Shown: piece after piece, positions 1-10,155 of the stretch
Layout of the letters: every line of letters starts with the position of its first letter
How positions within the stretch are numbered: the stretch's first letter is position 1
Assembly: GCA_023388965.1 (NCBI GenBank)
Contig: JAEWFF010000058.1
Span: 1 to 62,178, forward strand
Source: Pseudomonadota bacterium
Lineage (GTDB): Bacteria > Pseudomonadota > Alphaproteobacteria > Rhizobiales > Methylopilaceae
DNA: 62,178 nucleotides
Direction of reading: 5' to 3'
Translations under genes and position numbers: made by a program
The notes under the pieces: model-generated
What the model saw: only the letters and a program-made list of their open reading frames with translations
What the model was told of the DNA's origin: nothing
Databases searched by the model: none

Positions 1-1868
1 TCATCGAAGTACCACTTGTTCAGCAGGAAGGCGTAGAGGCCGCGATGGCGCGACGCCAGCGTTTTCGGTGCTTCCGGCGACCGGATGTAGAACTTCCAGG
101 CGACGACAAGGCCAATCGCCATGGCGATGAACGGCGACCATTTCACCCACAGCGGCACTGCATGGAAATCGTGCAGGATGTGGTTGTCGGGCAGCATGAA
201 GAGCGCGCCCTTCCAGAAGTCGGTGTAGTTGTGGCCAACGAAATACTCGCTGAACAGCACACCCGCCAGGATCGCGCCTGCTGAAAGCACATAAAGCGGA
301 ACCAGCATGACGAGCGGTGACTCATGCACATGGTGCATGACATCAGCCGAAGCCCGTGGCTTGCCGTGGAACGTCATGAAGATCAGGCGCCAGGAATAGA
401 AGCTGGTGAAGACCGCAGCGATCACGAGCATCGCAAACGCAAACGGCGCAACCGGATTATGCGCGGCGAACGCGCCCTCGATGATGGCGTCCTTCGAGAA
501 GAAGCCGGCCATGCCGAGAAGCGTGCCGGGGATGCCGACGCCGGTAAGCGCCAGCGTGCCGATCACCATCATCCAGTAGGTCTGAGGGATGAGCTTGCGA
601 AGGCCACCCATCTTGCGCATGTCCTGCTCATCCGAGACGGCATGGATTACTGAGCCGGCGCCGAGGAACAAGAGCGCCTTGAAGAAGGCGTGCGTGAACA
701 GGTGGAAGATGCCGGCCGAATAGGCGCCGACACCGAGCGCGACGAACATGTAGCCGAGCTGCGAGCAGGTCGAATAGGCAATGACGCGCTTGATGTCGTT
801 CTGCACGAGGCCGACGGTGGCGGCGAAGAACGCGGTCGTCGCGCCGAAGAAGATGACGACTTCGAGCGCGGTCGGCGACAGTTCGAACAGAGGCGACAGG
901 CGCGCCACCATGAACACGCCGGCGGTGACCATGGTCGCGGCATGAATGAGCGCGGAGACCGGGGTCGGGCCTTCCATCGCGTCCGGCAGCCAGGTGTGCA
1001 GCAGGAACTGCGCCGATTTGCCCATCGCGCCCATGAACAGCAGAAGGCAGATCACCGTCATGGCCGGCGCCTCGGCCCAGCCGAGGAACTGCATCGTGGC
1101 CTCGGCCTTGGACGGCGCATCGGCGAAGATCGTGTCGAACGCGACCGTGCCGAACAGGACGAAGATGCCGAAAATGCCGAGCGCGAAGCCGAAATCGCCG
1201 ACGCGGTTGACGACGAACGCCTTGATGGCCGCCGCGTTCGCTTCCGGCTTGTGATACCAGAATCCGATCAGGAGATAGGAAGCGAGACCGACGCCTTCCC
1301 AGCCGAAGAACATCTGGACGAGGTTGTCGGACGTCACCAGCATGAGCATGGCGAAGGTGAACAGCGACAGATAGGTGAAGAAGCGCGGACGCTGCGCGTC
1401 CTCGTGCATGTAGCCGATCGAATAGAGGTGAACGAGCGCGGAGACCGAGTTCACCACGACCAGCATGACGACCGTCAACGTGTCGATGCGCAGCGCCCAG
1501 TCCACTTCGAACGCACCGGACGAAATCCAGCGCATGACCTGAACGCGCACCGCCTCGGCATCGCCGAGCCCGTGCTGGACGAACGCCACCCATGACAGGG
1601 CCGCCGCGATGAACAGGAAGCCCGTCGTGATCAGTTCCGTCCCGCGCGCGCCGGGCGCGACCGGATAGACCGGGCCGTGATGATCGTCGTGATCGTCATG
1701 GCCGTGATCCGCCGCATGGGCGTGGTCGTCGTGATGGTGGTGATCGTGATGATCGCCGCCGCCCATCGCCAGCAGTTCGGCCCGGCGCGTGCGGTAGCCG
1801 CCGATCAGCGTGATCGCGCCGCCGAGAATGGCGCCGAGAAGAGGAAGGAAGACAATCGCGTGATACAT
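1..1868 (-). CDS. nuoL: NADH-quinone oxidoreductase subunit L (partial, C-terminus off window)
   Basis: NuoL is the largest antiporter-like proton-pumping subunit in the membrane arm of complex I. The 622 readable residues cover most of the protein, which is usually about 650-690 residues; the C-terminal tail lies beyond the left edge. The core antiporter motifs are present: FFGWEGVGLASYLLIGFW, LLHTWLPDAMEGPTPVSALIHAATMV and SQLGYMFVALG all read cleanly, with the expected chain of hydrophobic helices. Residues 39-64, between the first helix and the next segment, form an insert made almost only of His and Asp (13 His and 9 Asp in 26 residues). It is the last nuo gene visible, 9 bases after nuoK, so it is probably translated from the same transcript. 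The identification is secure; the role of the His/Asp insert is unknown. Confidence 0.97.
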   Translation of the reverse strand, partial: MYHAIVFLPLLGAILGGAITLIGGYRTRRAELLAMGGGDHHDHHHHDDHAHAADHGHDDHDDHHGPVYPVAPGARGTELITTGFLFIAAALSWVAFVQHGLGDAEAVRVQVMRWISSGAFEVDWALRIDTLTVVMLVVVNSVSALVHLYSIGYMHEDAQRPRFFTYLSLFTFAMLMLVTSDNLVQMFFGWEGVGLASYLLIGFWYHKPEANAAAIKAFVVNRVGDFGFALGIFGIFVLFGTVAFDTIFADAPSKAEATMQFLGWAEAPAMTVICLLLFMGAMGKSAQFLLHTWLPDAMEGPTPVSALIHAATMVTAGVFMVARLSPLFELSPTALEVVIFFGATTAFFAATVGLVQNDIKRVIAYSTCSQLGYMFVALGVGAYSAGIFHLFTHAFFKALLFLGAGSVIHAVSDEQDMRKMGGLRKLIPQTYWMMVIGTLALTGVGIPGTLLGMAGFFSKDAIIEGAFAAHNPVAPFAFAMLVIAAVFTSFYSWRLIFMTFHGKPRASADVMHHVHESPLVMLVPLYVLSAGAILAGVLFSEYFVGHNYTDFWKGALFMLPDNHILHDFHAVPLWVKWSPFIAMAIGLVVAWKFYIRSPEAPKTLASRHRGLYAFLLNKWYFD

Positions 1869-1877
1869 GGCGGTGCC

Positions 1878-2186
1878 TTAGCCCTTCATCATGTTGAGGT
1901 CCTCAACCGCGATCGAGCCGCGGTTGCGGTAGAAGACGACGAGGATCGCAAGACCGATGGCGGCCTCGGCCGCGGCGACGGTCAGCACGAACAGCGCGAA
2001 CACCTGGCCGAGAAGATCGCCGGAGAAGGTGGAGAACGCGATGAAGTTGATGTTCACCGAGAGCAAGATGAGCTCGATGGACATCAGGATCACGATGACG
2101 TTCTTGCGGTTCAGGAAGATGCCGAACACGCCGAGCGTGAACAGGATCGCGGCAACCGTCAGATAATGGCCGAGTCCGACTTCCAT
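1878..2186 (-). CDS. nuoK: NADH-quinone oxidoreductase subunit K
   Basis: This is a 102-residue, three-helix membrane subunit of complex I, homologous to MrpC and mitochondrial ND4L. The two membrane glutamates needed for proton transfer in the family are present at Glu38 (in LMSIELILLSVN) and Glu74 (in AAAEAAIGLAI). Length and start match the family exactly. The start codon follows the nuoJ stop by a single base, so the two are translationally linked within the nuo operon. Confidence 0.97.
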   Translation of the reverse strand: MEVGLGHYLTVAAILFTLGVFGIFLNRKNVIVILMSIELILLSVNINFIAFSTFSGDLLGQVFALFVLTVAAAEAAIGLAILVVFYRNRGSIAVEDLNMMKG

Positions 2187-2187
2187 A

Positions 2188-2796
2188 TCAGATCCCCTGC
2201 CCCGGTTTGACCTTGCGGATTTCCAGACCCTTCGCCTTGGTGCGCGCGATCTGCTCGGCGACGTTCTGGCGCTTGACGCCGGGCTTGTGGCGCAGCGTCA
2301 ATACGATGGCGCCGATCATTGCGACCAGCAGCACCATGCCCGCGATCTGGAAGAAGAAGATGTAGTCCGTATAGAGCACGCGCCCGATGGCCTCGGTATT
2401 GGTGATGCCTTCCGGCACCCTGGCGGCGTGAAGGCGCGGCGCCTCGTCGGAAATGGCCCAGCCGCCGACGACCATGACGAGCTCGACCAGCACGATCAGC
2501 CCCACCAGCGCGCCGACGGGCAGATATTGCAGGAGGCCTTCGCGCAGTTCGGCGAAATCGACGTCGAGCATCATGACGACGAAGAGGAACAGGACCGCGA
2601 CCGCGCCGACATAGACGACGACGAGGATCATGGCGAGAAATTCCGCCCCCATCAGCAGGAACAGGCCCGCCGCGTTGAAGAACGCGAGGATGAGGTACAG
2701 AACCGAGTGCACGGGATTGCGCGCGGCGATGACCATGAAGGCCGACGCCACGACAATAGCCGCGAACAGGTAGAAGAAGGCCGAAGCCAGGCTCAT
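2188..2796 (-). CDS. nuoJ: NADH-quinone oxidoreductase subunit J
   Basis: NuoJ is a five-helix membrane subunit of complex I (ND6 homologue). The 202-residue reading begins MSLASAFFYLFAAIVVASA and carries the family segment LYLILAFFNAAGLFLLMGAE, followed by VVYVGAVAVLFLFVVMML, where the pi-bulge helix lies. The frame stays open further upstream, but I chose the ATG preceded by GGGGGA because the extension is arginine-rich, unlike NuoJ, and would overlap nuoI. The C-terminal tail is basic and probably cytoplasmic. Confidence 0.95.
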   Translation of the reverse strand: MSLASAFFYLFAAIVVASAFMVIAARNPVHSVLYLILAFFNAAGLFLLMGAEFLAMILVVVYVGAVAVLFLFVVMMLDVDFAELREGLLQYLPVGALVGLIVLVELVMVVGGWAISDEAPRLHAARVPEGITNTEAIGRVLYTDYIFFFQIAGMVLLVAMIGAIVLTLRHKPGVKRQNVAEQIARTKAKGLEIRKVKPGQGI

Positions 2797-2854
2797 CGGA
2801 TCCCCCCGTCCCTCATGAGGACGCTTCTCTTGGCGTGCATACGCTTCCCCCGCC

Positions 2855-3343
2855 TCAACGATACGGCGCGTCGAGCGCGATGCGGCGCGCGATCTCGCGC
2901 TCCCACCGGTCGCCGTTGGAAAGCAGTTTATCCTTGTCGTACAGCAGCTCTTCGCGCGTCTCCGTCGCGAATTCGAAGTTCGGCCCCTCGACGATGGCAT
3001 CGACCGGGCAGGCTTCCTGGCAGAAGCCGCAATAGATGCATTTCACCATGTCGATGTCGTAGCGCGTCGTGCGGCGCGTGCCGTCATTGCGGCGCGGGCC
3101 GGCCTCGATCGTGATGGCGAGCGCCGGGCAGATCGCCTCGCAGAGCTTGCAGGCGATGCAGCGCTCTTCCCCGTTCGGATAGCGGCGCAGCGCATGTTCG
3201 CCACGGAAGCGCGGCGACAGCGGGCCTTTTTCGTGCGGGTAGTTGATGGTCGATTTCGGCTTGAAGAAGTAGCGCATGCCCAGAACGAAGGCGATCACGA
3301 ACTCCCACAGGAAGATCGAACGGGCGGCCTGGTCGAGTCTCAT
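2855..3343 (-). CDS. nuoI: NADH-quinone oxidoreductase subunit I (two 4Fe-4S)
   Basis: NuoI is the ferredoxin-like subunit (TYKY) that carries clusters N6a and N6b on the path to quinone. The 162-residue protein has two complete CxxCxxCxxxC motifs, Cys62/65/68/72 and Cys102/105/108/112, each followed by proline. The amphipathic N-terminal helix (about residues 8-26) that docks to the membrane arm is visible. The start MRLDQAARS was preferred over an in-frame ATG ten codons upstream because the latter would run into nuoH. The nuoH stop lies one base before this start. Confidence 0.97.
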   Translation of the reverse strand: MRLDQAARSIFLWEFVIAFVLGMRYFFKPKSTINYPHEKGPLSPRFRGEHALRRYPNGEERCIACKLCEAICPALAITIEAGPRRNDGTRRTTRYDIDMVKCIYCGFCQEACPVDAIVEGPNFEFATETREELLYDKDKLLSNGDRWEREIARRIALDAPYR

Positions 3344-3344
3344 A

Positions 3345-4373
3345 TCAGGCTCCCCATCCGGTGAACTGGACAAGAGCCGCGACGACGATGACCGCGACCA
3401 GCGAGATCGGCAGGAACACCTTCCAACCGAGACGCATGAGCTGGTCGTAGCGGTAGCGCGGCACGATCGCCTTCACCATGGCGAACATGAAGAAGACGGC
3501 CGACACCTTCAGCACGAACCACACAATGCCCGGCACCCAGGTGAAGGGCGCGAACGGCAGCGGCGGCAGCCAGCCTCCGAGGAACAGGATCGTCGTCAGC
3601 GAGCACATGGTCATGATGGCCACATATTCGCCGAGGAAGAACATCAGGAACGGCGTCGAGGAATATTCGACGGCGAAACCCGCGACGAGCTCCGATTCCG
3701 CTTCCGGCAGGTCGAAGGGCGGACGGTTCGTCTCGGCGAGAGCCGACACGAAGAAGATGACGAACACCGGGAACAGCGGCAGCCAGTACCAGCCGAGGAA
3801 GCCGTAGCCCGTGTCCTGCGCGCGCACGATGTCCGACAGATTCAGCGAGCCGACCACGAGCAGCACGCAGATGATGACGAAGCCGAGCGAGACCTCGTAG
3901 CTGACCATCTGCGCCGCTGAGCGCAGCGCGCCGAGGAACGGATATTTCGAGTTCGACGACCAGCCGGCCATGATGACGCCGTACACACCGAGCGAGGAAA
4001 TCGCGAAGATGTAGAGAATGCCGACATTGATGTCGGCGACCACCCAGCCCTCCTGGAACGGAATGACCGCCCAGGCCGCAAGCGCCAGAACCGCCGTGAC
4101 GAACGGCGCCAGGAGAAACACGCCCTTGTTCGCGCCCGAGGGAATGATCGGCTCCTTGAAGACGAACTTCAGAAGGTCCGCGAAGCTCTGGAACAGGCCG
4201 AACGGACCGACGACGTTCGGACCGCGGCGCAACTGCACCGCCGCCCAGATCTTGCGGTCTGCGAGCAGGTAGAAGGCGATGAAGACAAGCAGGAGGCTGA
4301 TGACGACCGCGCTCTGAATGAGCATCAGCAGAAGCGGCCAGAGCCAGGCATCCCAGTGTTCGGCCAAAGTCAT
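3345..4373 (-). CDS. nuoH: NADH-quinone oxidoreductase subunit H
   Basis: NuoH (ND1 homologue) is an eight-helix membrane subunit that forms most of the quinone chamber and joins the membrane and peripheral arms. The 342-residue product contains the family signatures RRGPNVVGPFGLFQSFADLL and ETNRPPFDLPEAESELVAGF, the latter carrying the conserved acidic quinone-site residues. The start (MTLAEHWDAW) overlaps the nuoG stop in an ATGA arrangement, so translation is coupled to nuoG. Confidence 0.97.
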   Translation of the reverse strand: MTLAEHWDAWLWPLLLMLIQSAVVISLLLVFIAFYLLADRKIWAAVQLRRGPNVVGPFGLFQSFADLLKFVFKEPIIPSGANKGVFLLAPFVTAVLALAAWAVIPFQEGWVVADINVGILYIFAISSLGVYGVIMAGWSSNSKYPFLGALRSAAQMVSYEVSLGFVIICVLLVVGSLNLSDIVRAQDTGYGFLGWYWLPLFPVFVIFFVSALAETNRPPFDLPEAESELVAGFAVEYSSTPFLMFFLGEYVAIMTMCSLTTILFLGGWLPPLPFAPFTWVPGIVWFVLKVSAVFFMFAMVKAIVPRYRYDQLMRLGWKVFLPISLVAVIVVAALVQFTGWGA

Positions 4374-6448
4374 TCCGCGGCCTCCAGTCTGCCGGACGCG
4401 ATCGCGGCGCATTCAGCCATGAGCGCCGAAGCGCGCGCGATGGGATTGGAGAAATAGAAGCTCTCGACCGTCGATTTGAACGGCAGGCTGCCCGTCACCT
4501 TGCCGGCATGTTTCGCCAGCAGGCCGATGGTCGCCGGATCGCCCGGCCTGATCTGATCGACGGCGGCGAAGTGCGGATGGGCCGCATAGAGCGCACGGCG
4601 CAGTTCGGCCAGCGAGTCATATGGCAGGCGCTGGCCCAGCACATCCGACAAAGCGCGCAGGATCGCCCAGTCCTCGCGGGCCTCGCCCGGCGGAAACACG
4701 GAGCGCTGGCCGATCTGGACGCGGCCTTCCGTATTGACGTAGGTGCCGTTCTTCTCGGTGTAGGCGGCGCCGGGCAGGATGACGTCGGCGCGGTGCGCGC
4801 CGCGATCGCCATGCGTGCCCTGATAGACGACGAAGGGACCTGCCGGCACGTCGATCTCGTCGGCGCCGAGCAGGAACAGCACGTCGAGCGCGCCGGGCTT
4901 CAGCATGCCCTCGACATCGAGGCCGTTCTTCTCCGGCACGAAGCCGAGATCGAGCCCGCCGACGCGCGCGGCCGCCGTGTGCAGAATGGCAAAACCGTTC
5001 CAGCCGTCCTTCACCGCGCCGATCTCGTCGGCGAGCTTGGCGGCAAGGCCCAGAACCTCGGCGCCGTCGTTACCGGCAAGCGCGCCCTGCCCGACCACGA
5101 TGAGCGGGAATTTCGCCGCCTTGAGCGCCTTGGCAAAATCGTCCTTCGCCGTCGGCAGCCGCGAAAGCGTCTCGGCACCGGCGCCGAGATAATCGTATTT
5201 ATAGGTCAGGTCCGCATGTTCGCCGATCACGCCCACGCGCGCGCCGTTGAGGCGCCACGCCTTGCGGATGCGCGCGTTCAGCACCGGAGCTTCCCAGCGC
5301 GGATTGGAACCGACGAGCAGGATGACATCGGCCTGATCGATACCGGCGATGCCGGGATTGAAGATGTAGCTGGCGCGGCCGGCCGCCGGATCGAGCGAGG
5401 CGCCTTCCTGGCGGCAGTCGATATTGGCGACGCCGAGGCGCGTCATCAGATCCTTCAGCGCGAACATTTCCTCGACGGTGGAAAGATCGCCGGCAATCGC
5501 GCCGATCTTGGCCGGAACCGCCTCACGGACCGCGCCGGCAATGGCGGCGAACGCCTCGCCCCAGCTCGCGGCCTGAAGGCGGCCGTCGACGCGTACATAC
5601 GGACGGTCGAGCCGCTGGGTCTTGAGGCCGTCCCAGACGAAGCGCGTCTTGTCGGAGATCCACTCCTCGTTCACGTCGTCGTTCTCGCGCGGCAGGATGC
5701 GCAGAACCTCGCGGCCGCGCGCATCGACGCGGATGGCCGAGCCGAGCGCGTCCATGACGTCGACGGATTCCGTCTTCGACAATTCCCACGGGCGGGCCGT
5801 GAACGCATAGGGCTTGGATGTCAGCGCGCCGACCGGGCACAGATCGATCACATTGCCCTGAAGCTCGGAGGTCATCGCCTTTTCGAGATAGGTCGTGATC
5901 TCCATGTCCTCGCCGCGCCCGATGGCGCCGAGGTCCGGCACGCCGGCGACTTCCGTCGCGAAACGGATGCAGCGCGTGCACTGGATGCAGCGCGTCATCG
6001 TCGTCTTGACGAGCGGGCCGATATATTTGTCCTCGACCGCGCGCTTGTTCTCCGCAAAGCGCGACCCGTCCGCGCCATAGGCCATGGACTGGTCCTGCAG
6101 ATCGCATTCGCCGCCCTGATCGCAGATCGGGCAATCGAGCGGATGGTTGATGAGCAGGAATTCCATCACGCCTTCGCGCGCCTTTTTGACGAGCGGCGTC
6201 TTCGTGTTCATGACCGGCGGCTCGCCGTTCGGCCCGGGGCGCAGATCGCGCACATTCATCGCGCAGGACGCGACGGGCTTCGGAGACCCCTTCACCTCGA
6301 CAAGGCACATACGGCAATTGCCGGCGATGGACAGGCGTTCATGGAAGCAGAAGCGCGGAATTTCCGCACCCGCGATTTCCGCCGCCTGAAGCAGTGTCAG
6401 TTCGGGCGCGACATCCAGTTCGACGCCGTCGATGATGATCTTCGCCAT
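4370..6448 (-). CDS. nuoG: NADH-quinone oxidoreductase subunit G (Fe-S)
   Basis: NuoG is the large iron-sulfur subunit of the peripheral arm (75-kDa homologue). The 692-residue protein begins with a plant-type 2Fe-2S domain (Cys34, Cys45, Cys48, Cys62). This is followed by the His/Cys segment NHPLDCPICDQGGECDLQDQ, which binds N5, then by TRCIQCTRCIRFATEVAG and DLCPVGALTSKPY, which bind N4. The remainder is a degenerate molybdopterin-oxidoreductase fold. The ATG before MAKIIIDGVELDV was chosen; upstream codons are open but read as the antisense-like, arginine-rich frame of nuoF. The end overlaps nuoH by four bases. Confidence 0.97.
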   Translation of the reverse strand: MAKIIIDGVELDVAPELTLLQAAEIAGAEIPRFCFHERLSIAGNCRMCLVEVKGSPKPVASCAMNVRDLRPGPNGEPPVMNTKTPLVKKAREGVMEFLLINHPLDCPICDQGGECDLQDQSMAYGADGSRFAENKRAVEDKYIGPLVKTTMTRCIQCTRCIRFATEVAGVPDLGAIGRGEDMEITTYLEKAMTSELQGNVIDLCPVGALTSKPYAFTARPWELSKTESVDVMDALGSAIRVDARGREVLRILPRENDDVNEEWISDKTRFVWDGLKTQRLDRPYVRVDGRLQAASWGEAFAAIAGAVREAVPAKIGAIAGDLSTVEEMFALKDLMTRLGVANIDCRQEGASLDPAAGRASYIFNPGIAGIDQADVILLVGSNPRWEAPVLNARIRKAWRLNGARVGVIGEHADLTYKYDYLGAGAETLSRLPTAKDDFAKALKAAKFPLIVVGQGALAGNDGAEVLGLAAKLADEIGAVKDGWNGFAILHTAAARVGGLDLGFVPEKNGLDVEGMLKPGALDVLFLLGADEIDVPAGPFVVYQGTHGDRGAHRADVILPGAAYTEKNGTYVNTEGRVQIGQRSVFPPGEAREDWAILRALSDVLGQRLPYDSLAELRRALYAAHPHFAAVDQIRPGDPATIGLLAKHAGKVTGSLPFKSTVESFYFSNPIARASALMAECAAIASGRLEAAE

Positions 6449-6453
6449 CGCCC

Positions 6454-7758
<1,305 letters not shown>

Positions 7759-7760
7759 GG

Positions 7761-8528
7761 TCACGAACCCTTCTTCTTGGTCTGATCGGCGGGCTTCTTG
7801 GCCGCCTCTTTCTCGCCCGGGCTTGTTTCCTTCGGCTTGGCGGCCTCGGTGGGCGCCTGCGCCGCGGTCTTCGCTTTCACGCGAGCCTCGAAATCCTTCC
7901 TCCACGCGCCGACAACCGAGCCGTCGTACAGACTCGGATCGGTCAGAGAGGTCTTCTCGCCAGCGGGCGCGGAGCCCTGACGCTCGATCTGCGGGCCGGG
8001 CTTGACCTTCTTGCCCTTGGCAAGATCGTCGAGCAGCTTTTCGAATATCTCCGGATCGAGGTCTTCGAAGTAATCGTAATTGATCTGCACCATCGGCGCG
8101 TTCGAGCATGCGCCCAGGCACTCGACCTCGAGCCACGACATATCGAGGTCCGGGTTGACCTCCTTCTGATGGCCGATCTTCTTCTCGCAGACATGCATCA
8201 GCTTGTCGGCGCCGCGCAGCAGGCACGGCGTCGTACCGCACACCTGCACGAAGTGCTTACCCACCGGGGCGAGCGCGAACATGGTGTAGAAGGTCGCGAC
8301 TTCGAGGACGCGGATATAGGCCATATCCAGCATGTCGGCGACGACGCGGATGGCGGGCTCCGGCAGCCAGCCGCCATGCTGTTCCTGCGCCTTCCACAGA
8401 AGCGGAATGACAGCTGACGCCTGACGGCCTTCCGGATATTTGGAGATCTGCTGCTGGCACCAATCGAGGTTCGCCTTGGAGAAGGCGAAGCTCGCGGGCT
8501 GCTCTTCGGCGAGACGGCGTACGGACAT
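7761..8528 (-). CDS. nuoE: NADH-quinone oxidoreductase subunit E (2Fe-2S) with C-terminal extension
   Basis: NuoE is the 24-kDa thioredoxin-fold subunit that carries the off-pathway N1a 2Fe-2S cluster next to FMN. The four ligands are clear: Cys97 and Cys102 in VCGTTPCLLRG, and Cys137 and Cys141 in VECLGACSNAPM. The family core ends near residue 178. Some 75 further residues rich in Lys, Ala, Pro and Glu follow, ending KKPADQTKKKGS. Such tails occur in other alphaproteobacterial NuoE proteins and are probably disordered. The start overlaps the nuoD stop by one base (TAATG). Confidence 0.96.
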   Translation of the reverse strand: MSVRRLAEEQPASFAFSKANLDWCQQQISKYPEGRQASAVIPLLWKAQEQHGGWLPEPAIRVVADMLDMAYIRVLEVATFYTMFALAPVGKHFVQVCGTTPCLLRGADKLMHVCEKKIGHQKEVNPDLDMSWLEVECLGACSNAPMVQINYDYFEDLDPEIFEKLLDDLAKGKKVKPGPQIERQGSAPAGEKTSLTDPSLYDGSVVGAWRKDFEARVKAKTAAQAPTEAAKPKETSPGEKEAAKKPADQTKKKGS

Positions 8529-9718
8529 TAGCGGTCAACCTCTCCGAACACGATGTCCAGCGAACCCAGAATGGCCGAGACGTCGGCGAGCATGTGCCCG
8601 CGATTGAGGAAATCCATGGCGGCCAGATGCGCAAATCCCGGCGCGCGGATTTTCGCACGGTATGGACGGTTGGTGCCGTCGGACACGAGATAGACGCCGA
8701 ATTCGCCCTTCGGCGCCTCGACGGCGGCATAGACCTCGCCTTCCGGAACCTTGAAGCCCTCGGTGTAGAGCTTGAAGTGATGGATGAGCGCTTCCATCGA
8801 ACGCTTCATCTCGCCGCGCTTGGGCGGCACCACCTTGTTGTTGACCGAGGAGACCGGGCCGGCGCCTTCCGCCGAGCGCAGCTTCTCGCAGCACTGCTTG
8901 ATGATCTTGGTCGACTGGATCATCTCTTCCATGCGGACGAGATAGCGGTCGTAACAATCGCCGTGCTTGCCGATCGGAATGTCGAAGTCGAATTCGTCGT
9001 AGCACTCGTAAGGCTGCGCGCGGCGCAGATCCCACGCGGCTCCCGAGCCGCGCACCATGACGCCCGAAAAGCCGAGCTTCCACGCATCTTCGAGCTTCAC
9101 GACGCCGATCTCGACGTTGCGCTGCTTGAAGATGCGGTTTTCCGTCAGAAGCACGTCGAGATCGTCGACCACCTTCAGGAACGGATCGCACCAATTGTAA
9201 ATATCGTCGATCAGGGCCGGCGGCAGGTCCTGATGCACTCCGCCCGGCCGGAAATAGGCCGCGTGCAGACGCGCGCCGCTGGCGCGCTCGTAGAAGTCCA
9301 TCAGCTTTTCGCGCTCGTCGAAGCCCCAGAGCGGCGGGGTCAGTGCGCCGACGTCCATCGCGAATGTCGTGACGTTCAGAAGATGGTTGAGGACGCGGCC
9401 GATCTCTGAATAAAGCACGCGAATCAATTGACCGCGCTTGGGAATTTCGATTTCGACCAGCTTCTCGATGGCCAGGCACCAGGCATGTTCCTGGTTCATC
9501 GGCGCGACATAGTCCAGGCGGTCGAAATAGGGCAGCGCCTGGACGTAGGTCTTGTACTCCATCAGCTTTTCGGTGCCGCGATGCAGCAGCCCGACATGCG
9601 GGTCGACGCGGGTCACGACTTCGCCGTCGAGCTCCAGCACCATGCGCAGCACGCCGTGCGCCGCCGGATGCTGCGGCCCGAAATTGATGGTGAAATTTCT
9701 CAGATCGGCTTCGGCCAT
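8528..9718 (-). CDS. nuoD: NADH-quinone oxidoreductase subunit D
   Basis: NuoD (49-kDa homologue, related to NiFe-hydrogenase large subunits) lines the quinone pocket with NuoB and NuoH. The 396-residue product starts MAEADLRNFTINFGPQHPAA and contains HVGLLHRGTEKLMEYK, whose His is part of the quinone headgroup site. It ends with the family-typical FGEVDR. NuoC is encoded separately here, not fused. Unusually, the gene upstream is not nuoC but a GFA-family gene, separated by four bases. Confidence 0.97.
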   Translation of the reverse strand: MAEADLRNFTINFGPQHPAAHGVLRMVLELDGEVVTRVDPHVGLLHRGTEKLMEYKTYVQALPYFDRLDYVAPMNQEHAWCLAIEKLVEIEIPKRGQLIRVLYSEIGRVLNHLLNVTTFAMDVGALTPPLWGFDEREKLMDFYERASGARLHAAYFRPGGVHQDLPPALIDDIYNWCDPFLKVVDDLDVLLTENRIFKQRNVEIGVVKLEDAWKLGFSGVMVRGSGAAWDLRRAQPYECYDEFDFDIPIGKHGDCYDRYLVRMEEMIQSTKIIKQCCEKLRSAEGAGPVSSVNNKVVPPKRGEMKRSMEALIHHFKLYTEGFKVPEGEVYAAVEAPKGEFGVYLVSDGTNRPYRAKIRAPGFAHLAAMDFLNRGHMLADVSAILGSLDIVFGEVDR

Positions 9719-9722
9719 GTCC

Positions 9723-10154
9723 CTACGCCTGCCCTCCGCCGAATTCCGCAACCACTTCCGCGCCGGTCTTGCGTGTCCGCTCGCCCGCGAAGGAATAGAG
9801 GTCGGGTTTTTCGTCGATGTAGATTTCCGTCTCGAAACTGAAGCCGGACGTGTCGTCGAGGCTCTGGAAGGAGACGGCAAGGAAATCGCCGCCCTCAGTC
9901 ATGCGCCAGAACAGGCTCGTGCCGCATTTCGCGCAGAAGCCGCGCTCGGCCCATTCGGACGATGTATAGACGCCGAGCGACGTATCGTCCGCGATCTCCA
10001 TATCGCGGGCGGACACGGCCATGAACGCGCCGCCGCTCCAGCGTCGGCACATGTCGCAATGGCAGACATCCATATGAGGCTGGTCGACGGTCGCCGTGTA
10101 GCGCACCGCGCCGCACAGGCAGCCTCCGGAACGGGGAGAAACGGCGGACGCCAT
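9723..10154 (-). CDS. GFA-family zinc-binding protein inside the nuo operon
   Basis: This is a 143-residue member of the GFA family, named after glutathione-dependent formaldehyde-activating enzyme. Seven cysteines sit in the family pattern: Cys12/Cys14 (GGCLCGAVRY), Cys31/Cys33/Cys36 (VCHCDMCRRWSG) and Cys74/Cys77 (FCAKCGTSLFW), which bind structural and catalytic-type zinc. Many GFA proteins have no proven enzyme activity, so the substrate is not assigned. The gene lies between nuoC (one base away) and nuoD (four bases away) on the same strand, so it must be co-transcribed with complex I. The start MASAVSPRS was chosen because it avoids overlap with nuoC. A second, separate GFA gene follows xthA in this window. 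Confidence 0.9.
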   Translation of the reverse strand: MASAVSPRSGGCLCGAVRYTATVDQPHMDVCHCDMCRRWSGGAFMAVSARDMEIADDTSLGVYTSSEWAERGFCAKCGTSLFWRMTEGGDFLAVSFQSLDDTSGFSFETEIYIDEKPDLYSFAGERTRKTGAEVVAEFGGGQA

Positions 10155-10155
10155 C

